A DNA stretch of 64,000 bases, from positions 2,338,572-2,402,571 of the forward strand of contig NZ_CP047046.1 of the NCBI RefSeq assembly GCF_030408435.1. Direction: 5' to 3'. Origin of the DNA: Corynebacterium auriscanis (GTDB lineage: Bacteria; Actinomycetota; Actinomycetes; Mycobacteriales; Mycobacteriaceae). The notes under the pieces are model-generated. The model did no database searches and was not told the DNA's origin. It saw nothing but the letters and a program-made list of their open reading frames with translations. Numbering within the stretch: position 1 is the stretch's first letter; each line of letters starts with the position of its first letter. Shown one piece after another: positions 1 through 9,366 of the stretch. The position numbers and the translations under genes were made by a program.

Positions 1-585
1 ACCATCGAGGGTGGATCAGCGCTCGTGTTTATCGGATCGCTCGCCGGCTCCACCAGTCCGATTGAAACTCACTCCCCACTGCTAGGCGCAGAACTGAAAG
101 TCGAACCCCATAGCGCTATCACGCTCGAGGTCAACCCAGAGTTTGAACACGGCCTACTAGTGGACGAAGGCGATGTGACGTTGGAAAACACCCCAGTTCC
201 AGTCTCCGCGATCGGTTACACCGGTGTCGGCACCACCACCCTGCGAATCCGCAACGATTCCGACGATCCAGCCCGCCTAGTGCTATTGGGCGGAGAGCCT
301 TTCCCCGAAGAAATCGTGATGTGGTGGAACTTCGTGGGTCGGTCCAGTGAGGAAATCGCGGAGTACCGGGAACAGTGGCAAGCCCGCACCGAGCGCTTTG
401 GCGAAGTGAAGAACTACGAGGGGCACGGCGGGCCGAACAAAAATGCGGATGGCTTAAGTTGGCTGCCCGCCCCGGATCTGCCGAATGTGATGATCAAGCC
501 CCGCAAGAACCCGGCACCACATGCTCGTGCGGACTTGCCAGAACCGGGTGAGCGCACCGAGACGGTCTCGTTCGGAAAGAAGTAG
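1..585 (+). CDS. Pirin family protein, C-terminal part (5' end outside window)
   Basis: The frame is open from the first base of the window, so only the last 194 residues are present and the true start lies upstream. The segment VMWWNFVGRSSEEI followed by a Glu/Arg-rich helix is the hallmark of the pirin C-terminal cupin domain. Pirins are iron-binding cupins; some bacterial members act as quercetin 2,3-dioxygenases or as modulators of pyruvate metabolism, but the function here cannot be assigned. A GNAT gene and an AhpD-like gene follow in the same direction with short gaps (72 and 70 bp), so the three may form one redox/stress operon (inference). A second, separate pirin is encoded at 12782-13501 on the other strand. 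Confidence 0.85.
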   Translation, partial: TIEGGSALVFIGSLAGSTSPIETHSPLLGAELKVEPHSAITLEVNPEFEHGLLVDEGDVTLENTPVPVSAIGYTGVGTTTLRIRNDSDDPARLVLLGGEPFPEEIVMWWNFVGRSSEEIAEYREQWQARTERFGEVKNYEGHGGPNKNADGLSWLPAPDLPNVMIKPRKNPAPHARADLPEPGERTETVSFGKK

Positions 586-657
586 CCCCCCAGCTACCGA
601 CAATTCGCTCGAGCCACCAACAATTCATTCCAATTATCAACCATAAGGAGAACAACC

Positions 658-1023
658 ATGAGCAACCTGCAGGACAAAACCGGCGCTGAAGTAACCGTTC
701 AACCAACCTCCGACGGCCGCGCATTCGGCATCGATGTTGTAGCTGACGGTGTAACCGCCGGTCGCGCCTTCTTCCTCGACCACGATGGCGAGCGGATTTT
801 CTACCACACCGAAGTCGACGAAGCATACGGAGGCCGTGGTTTGGCCACGATCTTGGTCCGCGAGGCACTAGAGGCTAGCCGCAAGGATGACCTCGTTATC
901 GTACCCGTCTGCCCACTGGTCAAGGGATTCCTCGACAAAAATGGAGATGACTTCACAGCTCAGGGAGGCGAGTTCCGTCGCGCCACCCGTGACGATGTAG
1001 CGTTCGTGCAGAACTCGAACTAG
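658..1023 (+). CDS. Small GNAT-like N-acetyltransferase (YjdJ type)
   Basis: A 121-residue protein of the short GNAT class. It has a central YGGRGLATILVREAL segment (residues about 61-75), the acetyl-CoA pyrophosphate loop plus following helix, and a C-terminal VCPLVKGFLDKN strand-helix typical of the YjdJ/GTL3 group (PF14542-like). The start is supported by AAGGAG seven bases before the ATG. The acceptor substrate is unknown; this small family is usually annotated only as N-acetyltransferase. It lies between the pirin and the AhpD-like gene and probably shares their transcript. Confidence 0.8.
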   Translation: MSNLQDKTGAEVTVQPTSDGRAFGIDVVADGVTAGRAFFLDHDGERIFYHTEVDEAYGGRGLATILVREALEASRKDDLVIVPVCPLVKGFLDKNGDDFTAQGGEFRRATRDDVAFVQNSN

Positions 1024-1093
1024 TTTCCTCCCTCTTTGCCCCTTATCGCTCTCTAAAATCCTCCCTCGTTGGAAAGGAATCAGGTAGAAATCA

Positions 1094-1585
1094 ATGCCCT
1101 CCGCTGACCGGCCGTATCTAGACAAGAGCCAGCCCGGCACTTACAAAGCCATAGTCGAGGTTTCCAAGGAAGTACGAAAAGCCAGCGAGGCTGTGGGAAT
1201 CGACCGTGCGCTTAGCGAGCTGGTCAACGTACGGGTATCACAGATCAATGGCTGTACCGCCTGCCTGAGTGTCCACTTCCCCGCTGCCCGGCGCGCAGGC
1301 GTATCCCAGCTCAAGCTGGACCTGCTTTCCGCCTGGCGCGATTCGGATGTTTTCACTGAGCGAGAGCGGGCGTGCCTCACTATCGCCGAGGCTCTCACGC
1401 GCCCCGCTGGAGGCGAGCTCACACTGAGTGGCCCAGCGTTGGACTCCGCCATCGCCGAAGCTGCGCAGGTCCTCAACGAGGACGAGTTGGCGGCCGCGCA
1501 GTGGGCAGCTATCGCCATCAATGCGTTCAACCGCATCTCCATCGCGAGCGCCCACCCTCCTTACACAGCAAACTACAAAGAATGA
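1094..1585 (+). CDS. Carboxymuconolactone decarboxylase / AhpD-like protein
   Basis: A 163-residue AhpD-like alkylhydroperoxidase-core protein. The motif NGCTACLSVH (about residues 53-62) gives the CxxCxxxH redox centre of the AhpD/CMD family, so a peroxide-reducing or thiol-relay role is more likely than the gamma-carboxymuconolactone decarboxylase reaction that names the fold. The start follows a GGAAAGG ribosome-binding site. It is the last gene of the probable pirin-GNAT-AhpD group; ramB begins 68 bp downstream with what looks like its own promoter. Confidence 0.85.
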   Translation: MPSADRPYLDKSQPGTYKAIVEVSKEVRKASEAVGIDRALSELVNVRVSQINGCTACLSVHFPAARRAGVSQLKLDLLSAWRDSDVFTERERACLTIAEALTRPAGGELTLSGPALDSAIAEAAQVLNEDELAAAQWAAIAINAFNRISIASAHPPYTANYKE

Positions 1586-1641
1586 TCAGCACACAGTAGT
1601 TTTCTGTTGCACCAGCGAATTATCCCGGCGCATTCACGCAG

Positions 1642-1647
1642 TATGCT
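1642..1647 (+). promoter_or_regulatory. Candidate -10 element of ramB (leaderless transcript)
   Basis: TATGCT ends six bases before the ramB ATG at 1654, and there is no Shine-Dalgarno sequence in front of that ATG. A -10 at this distance would place the transcription start at or next to the A of the start codon, as in the leaderless mRNAs common in corynebacteria. No good -35 box is visible. This rests on spacing only. Confidence 0.35.
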
Positions 1648-1653
1648 GTCCAC

Positions 1654-3147
1654 ATGGCTTCCTCACATGTGTTCGTCGGATCTCGCTTGCGCGAGCTGCG
1701 GAAAGACCGCCGGTTATCGCAAGCCGAATTCGCCGACAAACTGGGAATTTCCGCCAGCTACGTCAACCAAATTGAACACAATTCACGCCCTCTGACTGTC
1801 GCTGTACTAGCTAAACTCACTGCGACTTTCGGAGTGGATGCCACTTTCTTTTCTCGGGAAGACGCCACGCGTCTGCTGGCCGAGGTTCAGGACGTGGTTC
1901 ACGATCGGGAAGTGTGCCCAACCCCCGTAGACGTGGCTGAACTCGCGGATCTGGTCCGCAATCACCCCACCTTGGCCCGCGCCATGGTGGAGATGCACTC
2001 TCGCTATCGCAATGTATCGGACAAGCTTTCCCTAGCCACGGACGAGCGCCTGCAGGGCAATGCCGTCTTATCCATTACCCCCCGCGGGGAACTCTTTGGA
2101 CGCGCATCGGGACCAGAAGCCTTCTCCATGCCGCACGAAGAAGTCCGCGACTACTTTTACGCCAGGCAAAACTACGTAGACGTCCTCGATGTGCAAGCCG
2201 AGGCGCTAGCGGGAGAATTGGCACGGATGCAGCGGGGCGTCAATAAAACAAGTAGGCCAGCGCAGCAGATACATCACAAAGAGCAGATCATTGCCACCCG
2301 GCTAATCGATCAGCATGGAGTACCCGTGACGTATTCCACGGATTTGGGCGATACCCAGCACTACTTTGATTCCTCCAAGCGGGAACTATTTGTATCGACG
2401 AAGATGCGCCCCGGACAAATTGCATTTCGCTTAGCTACCGAGCTGGCATTTCTAGAGGCTGGGGATACCATCGCTAGCTTGGTGGACTTGGGACATTTTC
2501 AGTCCGACGATGCCCGTGCGCTGGCTTCCCGCGGCCTAGCCACGTACTGGGCAGCAGCCTTGTTGTTGCCCTACCGCCAATTCCACGAATCCGCGGAACA
2601 ATCCCGGTATGACCTAGAGTTTCTTATGCGCGAATACGGTGTGGGCTATGAAACAGTCTGCCACCGCCTATCCACGTTGCAACGGCCATCGCTGCGTGGG
2701 GTTCCATGGACGTTTGTGCGAGTGGATCGAGCGGGCAACATGTCCAAGCGGCAATCTGCCTCTGGATTGCACCTGTCGCACTCCGGAGGTACCTGCCCAC
2801 TGTGGAATGTATATGAAACGTTTAGCTACCCCGGAAAGATCATGCGGCAGATTGCACAGATGCCCGATGGCCGACGGTATTTGTGGATTGCCCGCACGGT
2901 TAATCACCACCGCGCAGCTTGGGGCCAACCCGGCAAAATGTTCGCGATTGGGTTGGGATGCGAAATCCGGCATGCAGAACGCACGGTGTATTCCGACGGG
3001 TTGGACTTGGAGGACCAGTCGGCGGCCGTTCCCATCGGGTCGGGTTGCCGGTTATGCCCACGCGAGGCTTGCCCACAGCGTGCTTTCCCACCGATACACG
3101 AACAATTGGCCATTGATCCCCACCGGTCAGCAATCGCGCCGTATTAG
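1654..3147 (+). CDS. ramB: RamB-type transcriptional regulator (XRE HTH, short-chain fatty acid regulator family)
   Basis: A 497-residue regulator. Residues about 8-65 form an XRE helix-turn-helix ([15 protein letters not shown], then [14 protein letters not shown]), followed by an IrrE/ImmA-like middle domain and the C-terminal ScfR/DUF2083 domain ending in a Cys cluster ([11 protein letters not shown]). Length, start and the block [20 protein letters not shown] match corynebacterial RamB, which represses or activates acetate and central carbon genes (aceA, aceB, pta-ack, sdh, aceE in C. glutamicum) through AAAGTTTGCAAA-type sites. Its position near lpd is also as in C. glutamicum. The regulon in this organism is not shown by the window. 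Confidence 0.88.
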   Translation: MASSHVFVGSRLRELRKDRRLSQAEFADKLGISASYVNQIEHNSRPLTVAVLAKLTATFGVDATFFSREDATRLLAEVQDVVHDREVCPTPVDVAELADLVRNHPTLARAMVEMHSRYRNVSDKLSLATDERLQGNAVLSITPRGELFGRASGPEAFSMPHEEVRDYFYARQNYVDVLDVQAEALAGELARMQRGVNKTSRPAQQIHHKEQIIATRLIDQHGVPVTYSTDLGDTQHYFDSSKRELFVSTKMRPGQIAFRLATELAFLEAGDTIASLVDLGHFQSDDARALASRGLATYWAAALLLPYRQFHESAEQSRYDLEFLMREYGVGYETVCHRLSTLQRPSLRGVPWTFVRVDRAGNMSKRQSASGLHLSHSGGTCPLWNVYETFSYPGKIMRQIAQMPDGRRYLWIARTVNHHRAAWGQPGKMFAIGLGCEIRHAERTVYSDGLDLEDQSAAVPIGSGCRLCPREACPQRAFPPIHEQLAIDPHRSAIAPY

Positions 3148-3176
3148 CCGCAGACTGGGGACAAATAAGGCTCGCG

Positions 3177-4340
3177 CTAACCGGTGGCGCCAGTATCGTC
3201 GAACAGCCCGGCTATCTCACGACGGCGATGTTCGCGCCGGTTATAAGTCGCTTCGCGGATGGCATCATCCGAATCAAAGCCAGAGCCCAGCGCCCCCGCC
3301 ATCGTGCCCAGCGATGCGGTAAACCACGCGAGCGTCAAATAATCCAAAATGGACACCTTGGAACTAATTTGCTGCGCGAAGTACGGAATCGGCACCACGG
3401 TGGCGGCGAACAGCAACAGGGTCAGAAAGATCAGCACGTAGATTCCCGCTGCCGCCAGTCCCACTGTGCCAACCGTGGCGAAGTTATCGATACGGCTGCG
3501 CCAACGCGTGAGCGAATCCATGTCCTTGCCGCGCCACTTGTTCCACAAACCATTATGAAAAATCAACCAAAAGGTCAGGGCCGCGATGGCCACGAATGTG
3601 ATCAAGCTCAGGCGCCACACAGCGATTAGGCTAGACATCGCCCAGACCGACCCGTAGAAGATACTGAAAGCCCCCGTTGCCACGCCTGTGGCCAAACAGC
3701 CCGAGAGCACTCGAATGAGTTTGTCCGGGCGATTGCAGCGAATCATGCCCAGCCACAAGCGCAGCACGCGCCCGCGCCCTTCGAGTACCCGCGTGGTTTG
3801 TGCGGACGAGTCACCACCCTCAATATCCGCAACTTGAGTTTCCGGCACGCCTGCTCCCGCAGGAAGCCCTTTGACTAGCCGAGTCAACTCTTGCCGCAGC
3901 GCATCGCGGGCTCGCAATAGACCGAAGGCTGGCAAACACAGCATGGTTGCACGCCCGTTTTCTACGGACTGGCTGATGACCGGGCGTCGAGTAGTAAGAG
4001 GCAGGTCAGTGACGTAAACCATGCGATCCCACCCGCGATCATTCATGATGCCCGAAGCAGAATGCGCAAGGCGGACATTGCCGGCCGAATCCATGGGGAG
4101 AGTACCCACCCGCAGGTCGATACGCACGGGCGCCGAAACCGTTGCTGCTTCGGTGTTACCCGCGGGCAGTGGATCACTATCATCCACGGAATCAATCCAA
4201 TCCCCCGCTGTCCCCAGATCCACGTTCTGGGTCCACACCTGCGCCTGTTCCTTTGCCGTCTCCCGCAGCTCGGGAAGCAAACCGCGCACCCTAGCTTCCG
4301 GCAGCCCGGGATCGACGAGCAAACCAATTACCTCCGACAC
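3177..4340 (-). CDS. Membrane protein of unknown function
   Basis: A 387-residue protein not recognised as a named family. The first about 200 residues are soluble and polar. Hydrophobic segments follow: two near the middle (GVATGAFSIFYGSVWA and the ITFVAIAALTFWLIF stretch), one long segment (GLAAAGIYVLIFLTLLLFAA) and one near the C-terminus (LTLAWFTASLGTMAGALGSG). The end is charged and Arg-rich (YNRREHRRREI). It lies convergent with ramB and downstream of lpd, separated from lpd by an inverted repeat, so it may be transcribed separately. A hypothetical gene sits at the equivalent place between lpd and ramB in other corynebacteria (from memory). Confidence 0.7.
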   Translation of the reverse strand: MSEVIGLLVDPGLPEARVRGLLPELRETAKEQAQVWTQNVDLGTAGDWIDSVDDSDPLPAGNTEAATVSAPVRIDLRVGTLPMDSAGNVRLAHSASGIMNDRGWDRMVYVTDLPLTTRRPVISQSVENGRATMLCLPAFGLLRARDALRQELTRLVKGLPAGAGVPETQVADIEGGDSSAQTTRVLEGRGRVLRLWLGMIRCNRPDKLIRVLSGCLATGVATGAFSIFYGSVWAMSSLIAVWRLSLITFVAIAALTFWLIFHNGLWNKWRGKDMDSLTRWRSRIDNFATVGTVGLAAAGIYVLIFLTLLLFAATVVPIPYFAQQISSKVSILDYLTLAWFTASLGTMAGALGSGFDSDDAIREATYNRREHRRREIAGLFDDTGATG

Positions 4341-4352
4341 GGGAGATAAGTG

Positions 4353-4387
4353 TAGCCGGTGATTCCCTGAACGGGAGGCACCGGCTA
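4353..4387 (-). terminator. Inverted repeat between lpd and the downstream membrane protein gene
   Basis: TAGCCGGTG at 4353-4361 pairs perfectly with CACCGGCTA at 4379-4387, and the inner arms CCC/GGG add three pairs around a TGAAC loop. It lies just beyond the lpd stop codon on the minus strand. There is no strong T-run on the minus side (a TTTT occurs on the plus side), so it may be a weak terminator or an mRNA-stabilising hairpin. Confidence 0.5.
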
Positions 4388-4418
4388 GCAGGTTTTATGT
4401 GTTGTCTGCGAAGACCAA

Positions 4419-5846
4419 TTAAAGATTAATCATGTGACCAGCAATGCCGTGAGCGGCTTCCTTCATGGCCTCAGACAACGTTGGGTGGGTGTGCACGTTG
4501 CGCGCGATCTCTTCTGCGGTGAGATCGAAGCGCTGTGCCAAGGTCAGCTCTGGCAGCAACTCGGAAACATCCGGTCCCACCATGTGTCCACCGAGTAGCT
4601 CGCCGTATTCGGCATCGGCCACCAGCTTCACGAAGCCAACTGCGTGACCCAAGCCCTGAGCCTTGCCGTTTGCAGTGTAAGGGAAGGTAGCGACCTTGAT
4701 CTCGCGCCCTTCTTCCTCTGCCCTCTTCTTCGCTGCTTCCTCGGTGTAACCGAAGGATGCAACCTGTGGGGAGCAGAAGGTAGCGCGAGGCATCATCTGG
4801 TAGTCACCCAGCAGCTCAGTCTCTGCACCGGCGATAACCTCGGCCGCAACCACACCTTGGGCCTCAGCGACGTGCGCCAGCTGTAGTTTGGCCGTGACGT
4901 CACCGATGGCAAAGATGTGCTTCACGCTCGTGCGCATCTCGTCATCGATATCGATAGCACCGCGCTCGGTGAGCTTCACACCGGTGTTATCCAGACCGAA
5001 GCCCTCCACACGTGGTGCGAAGCCGATGGAGACCATGACACGGTCGGCCTCGAGGGTCTCGGTCTTGGATCCGTCGGCGGACTCGATGTCCACCTCTACG
5101 CCCTTGCCCTCGCCGAGGTCACGTACAGCGGTGGTTTTGTGCCCCGTCTTCAGCTTCACGCCCAGCTTCTTGTACTGCTTGGCGATCTCCTTCGAGACAT
5201 CCTTGTCTTCGTTGGGGAGCACGCGATCCATGAACTCCACAACGGTGATGTCCACACCAAAGTTGCTGAGTACGTACGCGAACTCCATGCCGATTGCACC
5301 CGCACCGATGATGACCATGGACTTTGGTGCGTTCTCGTCAAGGATTTGTTCCTCGTAGGAGACAATATTGCCACCCAGCTCTACGCCTGGCAGAGAGCGA
5401 ACAACGGAACCGGTTGCAATAATGCAGTTATCGAAAGAGATCTTCTTTCCCGCATCATCGCCTTCGGTGATTTCGATCGTATGATCATCGACAAAGCTAC
5501 CCAAGCCGTTGATCTCTTGGATCTTGTTCTTCTTCATCAGGAAGTGAACGCCCTTGACAATGTTGCCGGAGACCTTGCGGGAACGCTGGTGAGCGACCTT
5601 GAAGTCCATGGAGATATTGTCTCCGGTAATGCCGTAGGTCTTCGCTTCCTTAGTAATGGTGTGTGCGAGCTCCGCGTTGCGGATCAGCGCCTTCGAGGGG
5701 ATACAACCCACGTTGAGGCACACGCCACCCCAGTACTGCTTCTCGATAACGGCGGTCTTCAGACCCAACTGAGCAGCACGAATAGCTGCCACGTATCCGC
5801 CGGGTCCGGCACCGAGTACTACTACGTCAAAATGTTCTTCAGCCAC
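4419..5846 (-). CDS. lpd: Dihydrolipoamide dehydrogenase (E3)
   Basis: A 475-residue flavoprotein disulfide reductase that reoxidises lipoyl groups of the pyruvate and 2-oxoglutarate dehydrogenase complexes with NAD+. Visible motifs: [20 protein letters not shown] near the N-terminus, the redox pair in [13 protein letters not shown] (Cys43 and Cys48), the NAD loop [13 protein letters not shown], the second FAD motif [15 protein letters not shown], and the active-site [16 protein letters not shown] near the end. I chose the GTG at 5846 because the mature N-terminus of Lpd begins just before [11 protein letters not shown]; an in-frame TTG at 5855 would add three residues. A TATCCT hexamer lies eight bases before the GTG. 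The ramB neighbourhood fits control of central carbon flux. Confidence 0.95.
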   Translation of the reverse strand: MAEEHFDVVVLGAGPGGYVAAIRAAQLGLKTAVIEKQYWGGVCLNVGCIPSKALIRNAELAHTITKEAKTYGITGDNISMDFKVAHQRSRKVSGNIVKGVHFLMKKNKIQEINGLGSFVDDHTIEITEGDDAGKKISFDNCIIATGSVVRSLPGVELGGNIVSYEEQILDENAPKSMVIIGAGAIGMEFAYVLSNFGVDITVVEFMDRVLPNEDKDVSKEIAKQYKKLGVKLKTGHKTTAVRDLGEGKGVEVDIESADGSKTETLEADRVMVSIGFAPRVEGFGLDNTGVKLTERGAIDIDDEMRTSVKHIFAIGDVTAKLQLAHVAEAQGVVAAEVIAGAETELLGDYQMMPRATFCSPQVASFGYTEEAAKKRAEEEGREIKVATFPYTANGKAQGLGHAVGFVKLVADAEYGELLGGHMVGPDVSELLPELTLAQRFDLTAEEIARNVHTHPTLSEAMKEAAHGIAGHMINL

Positions 5847-6179
5847 GCTTCCCAAGGATACGCAAGACTGGCGCCGATGTCTGCCGTCGATGCTAATCCC
5901 TGGCGTTTTGGTGCCCAGATCGTGTGCTGCACCTAGGCTGCCCTACCCTTTCTGTCCCCTTCGGCTTGCACCGTTCTTCGAAAGGCGCGGTGACGCACAC
6001 AAAAAACCTTCTACTATTGCTTCCCAAAATTTGCTACGGGAGGGTAATGTACGGCATGACTTAAACGTTGATAAGTAAGACAAGCCCGTAGAGGGAACAG
6101 CGAATACTATAAACATGCACGTTTCCACTTCGGCATGACCGCCGGTAGGCGATTTCAAGAGGAATTTGAGGACTCTATT
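5847..6179. other. Divergent intergenic region lpd / mycolyltransferase
   Basis: About 330 bp between two divergently transcribed genes, so it should hold both promoters. The plus-strand half is AT-rich (about 6000-6120). I see no RNA gene and no convincing operator. The overlapping minus-strand ORF through this stretch has no family resemblance and runs deep into the mycolyltransferase gene. Confidence 0.5.
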
Positions 6180-7430
6180 ATGAAGCGACCGTTGATCCGC
6201 ATTGGCGCCACAGGCCTTGCCATCGCCGCCAGCATTGCTCCCGCAGCCGCAGCCCCAGCGGCCTTCGCAGAACCCGCGCCGGCAGCGGCAGCGAGCACGC
6301 CGGCGAAAATCACCCGGGTACCTGCGCTGACAGAAAAGCAAAAGGCCGACGATTCCACCGCAAAGTGGCGCAAGATCATCGCAGAGTACAATTCCCACGA
6401 TTACGACAACGTCTTTGAAACCACCGCGTACTCGCCATCCATGGATCGCAACATTCCCGTGGTTGTTATCCAGCCATATGACAAGGCCAAGCGTAAGAAC
6501 GCTCCAACCCTCTACATGCTCAACGGCGCTGATGGCGGCGAGGGTGCTGCAAACTGGCTGGCGCAATCTGATGTGGTGACGTACTACGGCGGTAACCGCG
6601 GCAACTTCAAAAATGTCGACAAATCTCCGGGCATCGGTGCGAACATCGTTATTCCCATGGCTGGCAAGTACTCTTACTACACCGATTGGCAAAAGAGCGT
6701 TCCACAGCTGCAGGGCGGCAGCAAGAAGCCCCAAAAGTGGGAAACCTTCCTTACAAAGGAACTGCCTCAGGGCATCGAGCCATTTCTGGGAGCCAACGGC
6801 AAGCGTGGCATTGCGGGCCTGTCCATGGCTGCCACCTCTGTTCTGAACCTAGCGCAGCACAACCCCGGTTTCTACGACACGGTGGGTTCCTTCTCCGGCT
6901 GCGCCGCCACCACCACCGGTGCGGCTCCTGACTTGATCAATATCACGCTCAACCGCGGCGGCACCTCCATCAACGATATGTGGGGTGGCCGCAACACCGC
7001 TCTGGCACGGTACAACGACCCACAATTGAACGTTGCCAAGCTCAAGAACCAGAAGAACATGTACATTTCTAACGGTTCCGGCATCGCGGGCCCCCACGAC
7101 TTGCTGGGTTCCGAACGCGTGGGCAAGAACTCCTCCGCATCCGCCACTGTGATCGTCGAAGGCGGAGTTATCGAAGCCGCAACCAACTGGTGCACCCACG
7201 AATTCCGGGCACGCACCCGCGCGCTGGGTATTCCCGTGACCTACAACTTCCGCCCCACCGGCACCCACCAGTGGGGTTACTGGCAGGACGACATGCGCGA
7301 CTTCTGGCCCGTCGCAACCAAGGGGCTGGGCACGAAGGTAGCGCGTCCCGCCGAACCTCACCAGTCCGCAGGCGGCGACCTAGCCGGCAGCATTGCGCAG
7401 ATTACCGGCTCCGCACCAGCCCGCAGGTAG
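6180..7430 (+). CDS. Secreted corynomycolyltransferase (antigen 85 / esterase D fold)
   Basis: A 416-residue exported protein. The first about 30 residues are a signal peptide (basic MKRPLIRIG, an Ala-rich core, cleavage near AFAEPAP). The mature part is an alpha/beta-hydrolase of the antigen 85 family: the nucleophile elbow GIAGLSMAATSV supplies Ser, and GTHQWGYWQDD supplies the C-terminal His. These enzymes move mycolyl chains between trehalose monocorynomycolate, trehalose dicorynomycolate and arabinogalactan in the outer envelope. The ATG at 6180 starts the signal peptide; the in-frame upstream ATG at 6135 would put a polar stretch before it. Which of the several cmt/cop paralogues it is cannot be told from the window. 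It has no long C-terminal repeat domain like Cop1. Confidence 0.88.
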   Translation: MKRPLIRIGATGLAIAASIAPAAAAPAAFAEPAPAAAASTPAKITRVPALTEKQKADDSTAKWRKIIAEYNSHDYDNVFETTAYSPSMDRNIPVVVIQPYDKAKRKNAPTLYMLNGADGGEGAANWLAQSDVVTYYGGNRGNFKNVDKSPGIGANIVIPMAGKYSYYTDWQKSVPQLQGGSKKPQKWETFLTKELPQGIEPFLGANGKRGIAGLSMAATSVLNLAQHNPGFYDTVGSFSGCAATTTGAAPDLINITLNRGGTSINDMWGGRNTALARYNDPQLNVAKLKNQKNMYISNGSGIAGPHDLLGSERVGKNSSASATVIVEGGVIEAATNWCTHEFRARTRALGIPVTYNFRPTGTHQWGYWQDDMRDFWPVATKGLGTKVARPAEPHQSAGGDLAGSIAQITGSAPARR

Positions 7431-7682
7431 GCGCGCCACTCCAGGGGCAGGGAAACTCCGTGCTGCCCCGCTGGTTTCCTCCGGAATAGACCACCCGGAT
7501 CGCCCCAGCGCAGTCACCAAACGTGGGTTTCCATGGTCCAGCGACGGCGCGGATCAGGGTGGCGTCGGACAATAAAAAACCCACGACAAGCGCGGACCAG
7601 CCGTGCCACCCCAAGTGGCCAGCTGGTCCTCTTCTTATGCCCAAACCATGGTGGAACCACTGCAACCTAGTAAGGTTTTCGT

Positions 7683-9353
7683 GTGACTGTTCAACGCCCC
7701 CACCGCAGTACCCCCATCGCCGGCGCTATCGATACATACACCGGCGTGGAGTTCAACCTCGGGTTCCATATTCTCCACTACAACCTGGAGATAACCTACA
7801 ACGCGAACCCGAACCACCTGCGCGCCACAGCCACCTTGTCAATGGAGAATTACCGGCCATTGAAATCGCTCACACTGGATCTCGCCGATGCCCTGCGCGT
7901 GAGCAAAGTAGAGGTGCGGGGCCACGGGGCTGCGCGAACCGAACCTGAATTAAAAGCCAAATTGCAGCTCAAACGCTATCGGCAATCCAACAAAAAGCTG
8001 CGCCTGACCTTCACCGACGAAATCCCCGAGGATCTATCGTTCGATATCGTCATTCACTACGCCGGCAACCCTCGCCCGCTGCGGTCCAAGTGGGGAGAGG
8101 TTGGCTGGGAGGAAACCAACAACGGAGCCCTTGTCGCAGGTCAACCCAATGGCGCTCCCAGTTGGTTCCCTTGCGATGACACCCCGGATGAAAAAGCTAC
8201 TTACCGCATCGCGTTTACAACGAACAAGGACATCACGGCCGTCGCCACGGGAACACAGACTGCCATTTCTCACCGCGGGGCCTGGACAACCCGGGTGTTC
8301 GAGGTCAACTATCCCATGGCCACCTACCTGGTCGCGGTGTACGTGGGCCCGTACCAGCAAACGAATCTGCCCGATGCGCAGCTGGGCCGGAAGACCGTTC
8401 CGGTGCATGCCTGGCTGCCGTTCGGCGACCACCAGGCACGGTTGATTCGGGATCGTTTCGCGCACGATTTCGCAGATCAGTCCGCCATGGTCGAGGTTTA
8501 TAGCGAGATGTTCGGCCCATATCCCTTCCCCGCCTACGGTGTGGTGATCACGGACGAAGTCATGGAGATTCCGCTCGAGGCCCAGGCCATGAGCATGTTC
8601 GGCAAGAACCACGCCAACGGCAAGAAAACGTGGGAGCGCCTGATCGCACACGAGTTGTCCCACCAATGGTTCGGAAATTCGGTGGGGTTGGTGGAGTGGC
8701 GCGATATTTGGCTGAACGAGGGTTTTGCCTGCTACGCGGAGTGGCTGTGGTTCGAGCGCTCGCAGGGCATCCCGGCTGAAAAGCACGCGCGTTTCCATTA
8801 CCACCACTTAGCCAACAAACCGCAGGATTTGCTGCTGATCGATCCGGGTGCGGACAACATGTTTGATGACCGTGTGTACAAGCGCGGGGCTCTTACCGTG
8901 CACGCGCTGAGGGTATTGCTCGGTGATGACGATTTCTTCGATCTGCTGCGCCGTTGGACCTCCGAGCACCGCTTCGGACTAGTGGAGACTCGGGATTTGG
9001 AGAACCTGGTTCTTGACATCATCCAGCACCGCAAGGACATTTCCGCCGCCGATGTGTCTTCCCTCTTCGACAGCTGGCTTCGCCGCACCGAGCTGCCTTA
9101 CTTCCCGGCCGTTGCCTCTTCCGTTTATTTTGGGACGACGCCCACCTCCTCCCTGAATGAGGATCTCAGCGGGCTTCCCGCCGCTGACCTGGACACGGAG
9201 GTGGATTCGGGCGGCCCTGCCCGCGCAACTGCCCGGGCTGCTTCGCAGGCAATGGATGTGGCCAGCCAGGCCGGTGAAGCTGTCAGCACTGCTGCCAAGA
9301 ACGCTATCGACGCTGCTAAGAACACTCTCGGAAAGAATCCCCTCGGGAAGTAA
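7683..9353 (+). CDS. M1 family zinc aminopeptidase
   Basis: A 556-residue cytosolic metallopeptidase. The zinc site is complete: HELSHQWFGN (HExxH) and, 18 residues further, WLNEGFACYAEW with the third ligand Glu. The upstream GAMEN-type exopeptidase motif is replaced by EIPLEAQAMSMF, which gives the shorter E-x-Q-A version seen in many actinobacterial M1 enzymes. The length is well below PepN (about 850 residues), because the C-terminal helical domain is missing. The last about 50 residues are Ala-rich and probably unstructured. The start is a GTG at 7683. The flippase gene begins 13 bp downstream. Confidence 0.9.
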   Translation: MTVQRPHRSTPIAGAIDTYTGVEFNLGFHILHYNLEITYNANPNHLRATATLSMENYRPLKSLTLDLADALRVSKVEVRGHGAARTEPELKAKLQLKRYRQSNKKLRLTFTDEIPEDLSFDIVIHYAGNPRPLRSKWGEVGWEETNNGALVAGQPNGAPSWFPCDDTPDEKATYRIAFTTNKDITAVATGTQTAISHRGAWTTRVFEVNYPMATYLVAVYVGPYQQTNLPDAQLGRKTVPVHAWLPFGDHQARLIRDRFAHDFADQSAMVEVYSEMFGPYPFPAYGVVITDEVMEIPLEAQAMSMFGKNHANGKKTWERLIAHELSHQWFGNSVGLVEWRDIWLNEGFACYAEWLWFERSQGIPAEKHARFHYHHLANKPQDLLLIDPGADNMFDDRVYKRGALTVHALRVLLGDDDFFDLLRRWTSEHRFGLVETRDLENLVLDIIQHRKDISAADVSSLFDSWLRRTELPYFPAVASSVYFGTTPTSSLNEDLSGLPAADLDTEVDSGGPARATARAASQAMDVASQAGEAVSTAAKNAIDAAKNTLGKNPLGK

Positions 9354-9366
9354 GGGGGCATCCTCG

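Noticed and set aside
5943..6734. 263-residue minus-strand ORF over the mycolyltransferase 5' end
   Set aside because: It is the antisense of a well-supported gene with signal peptide; no family resemblance.
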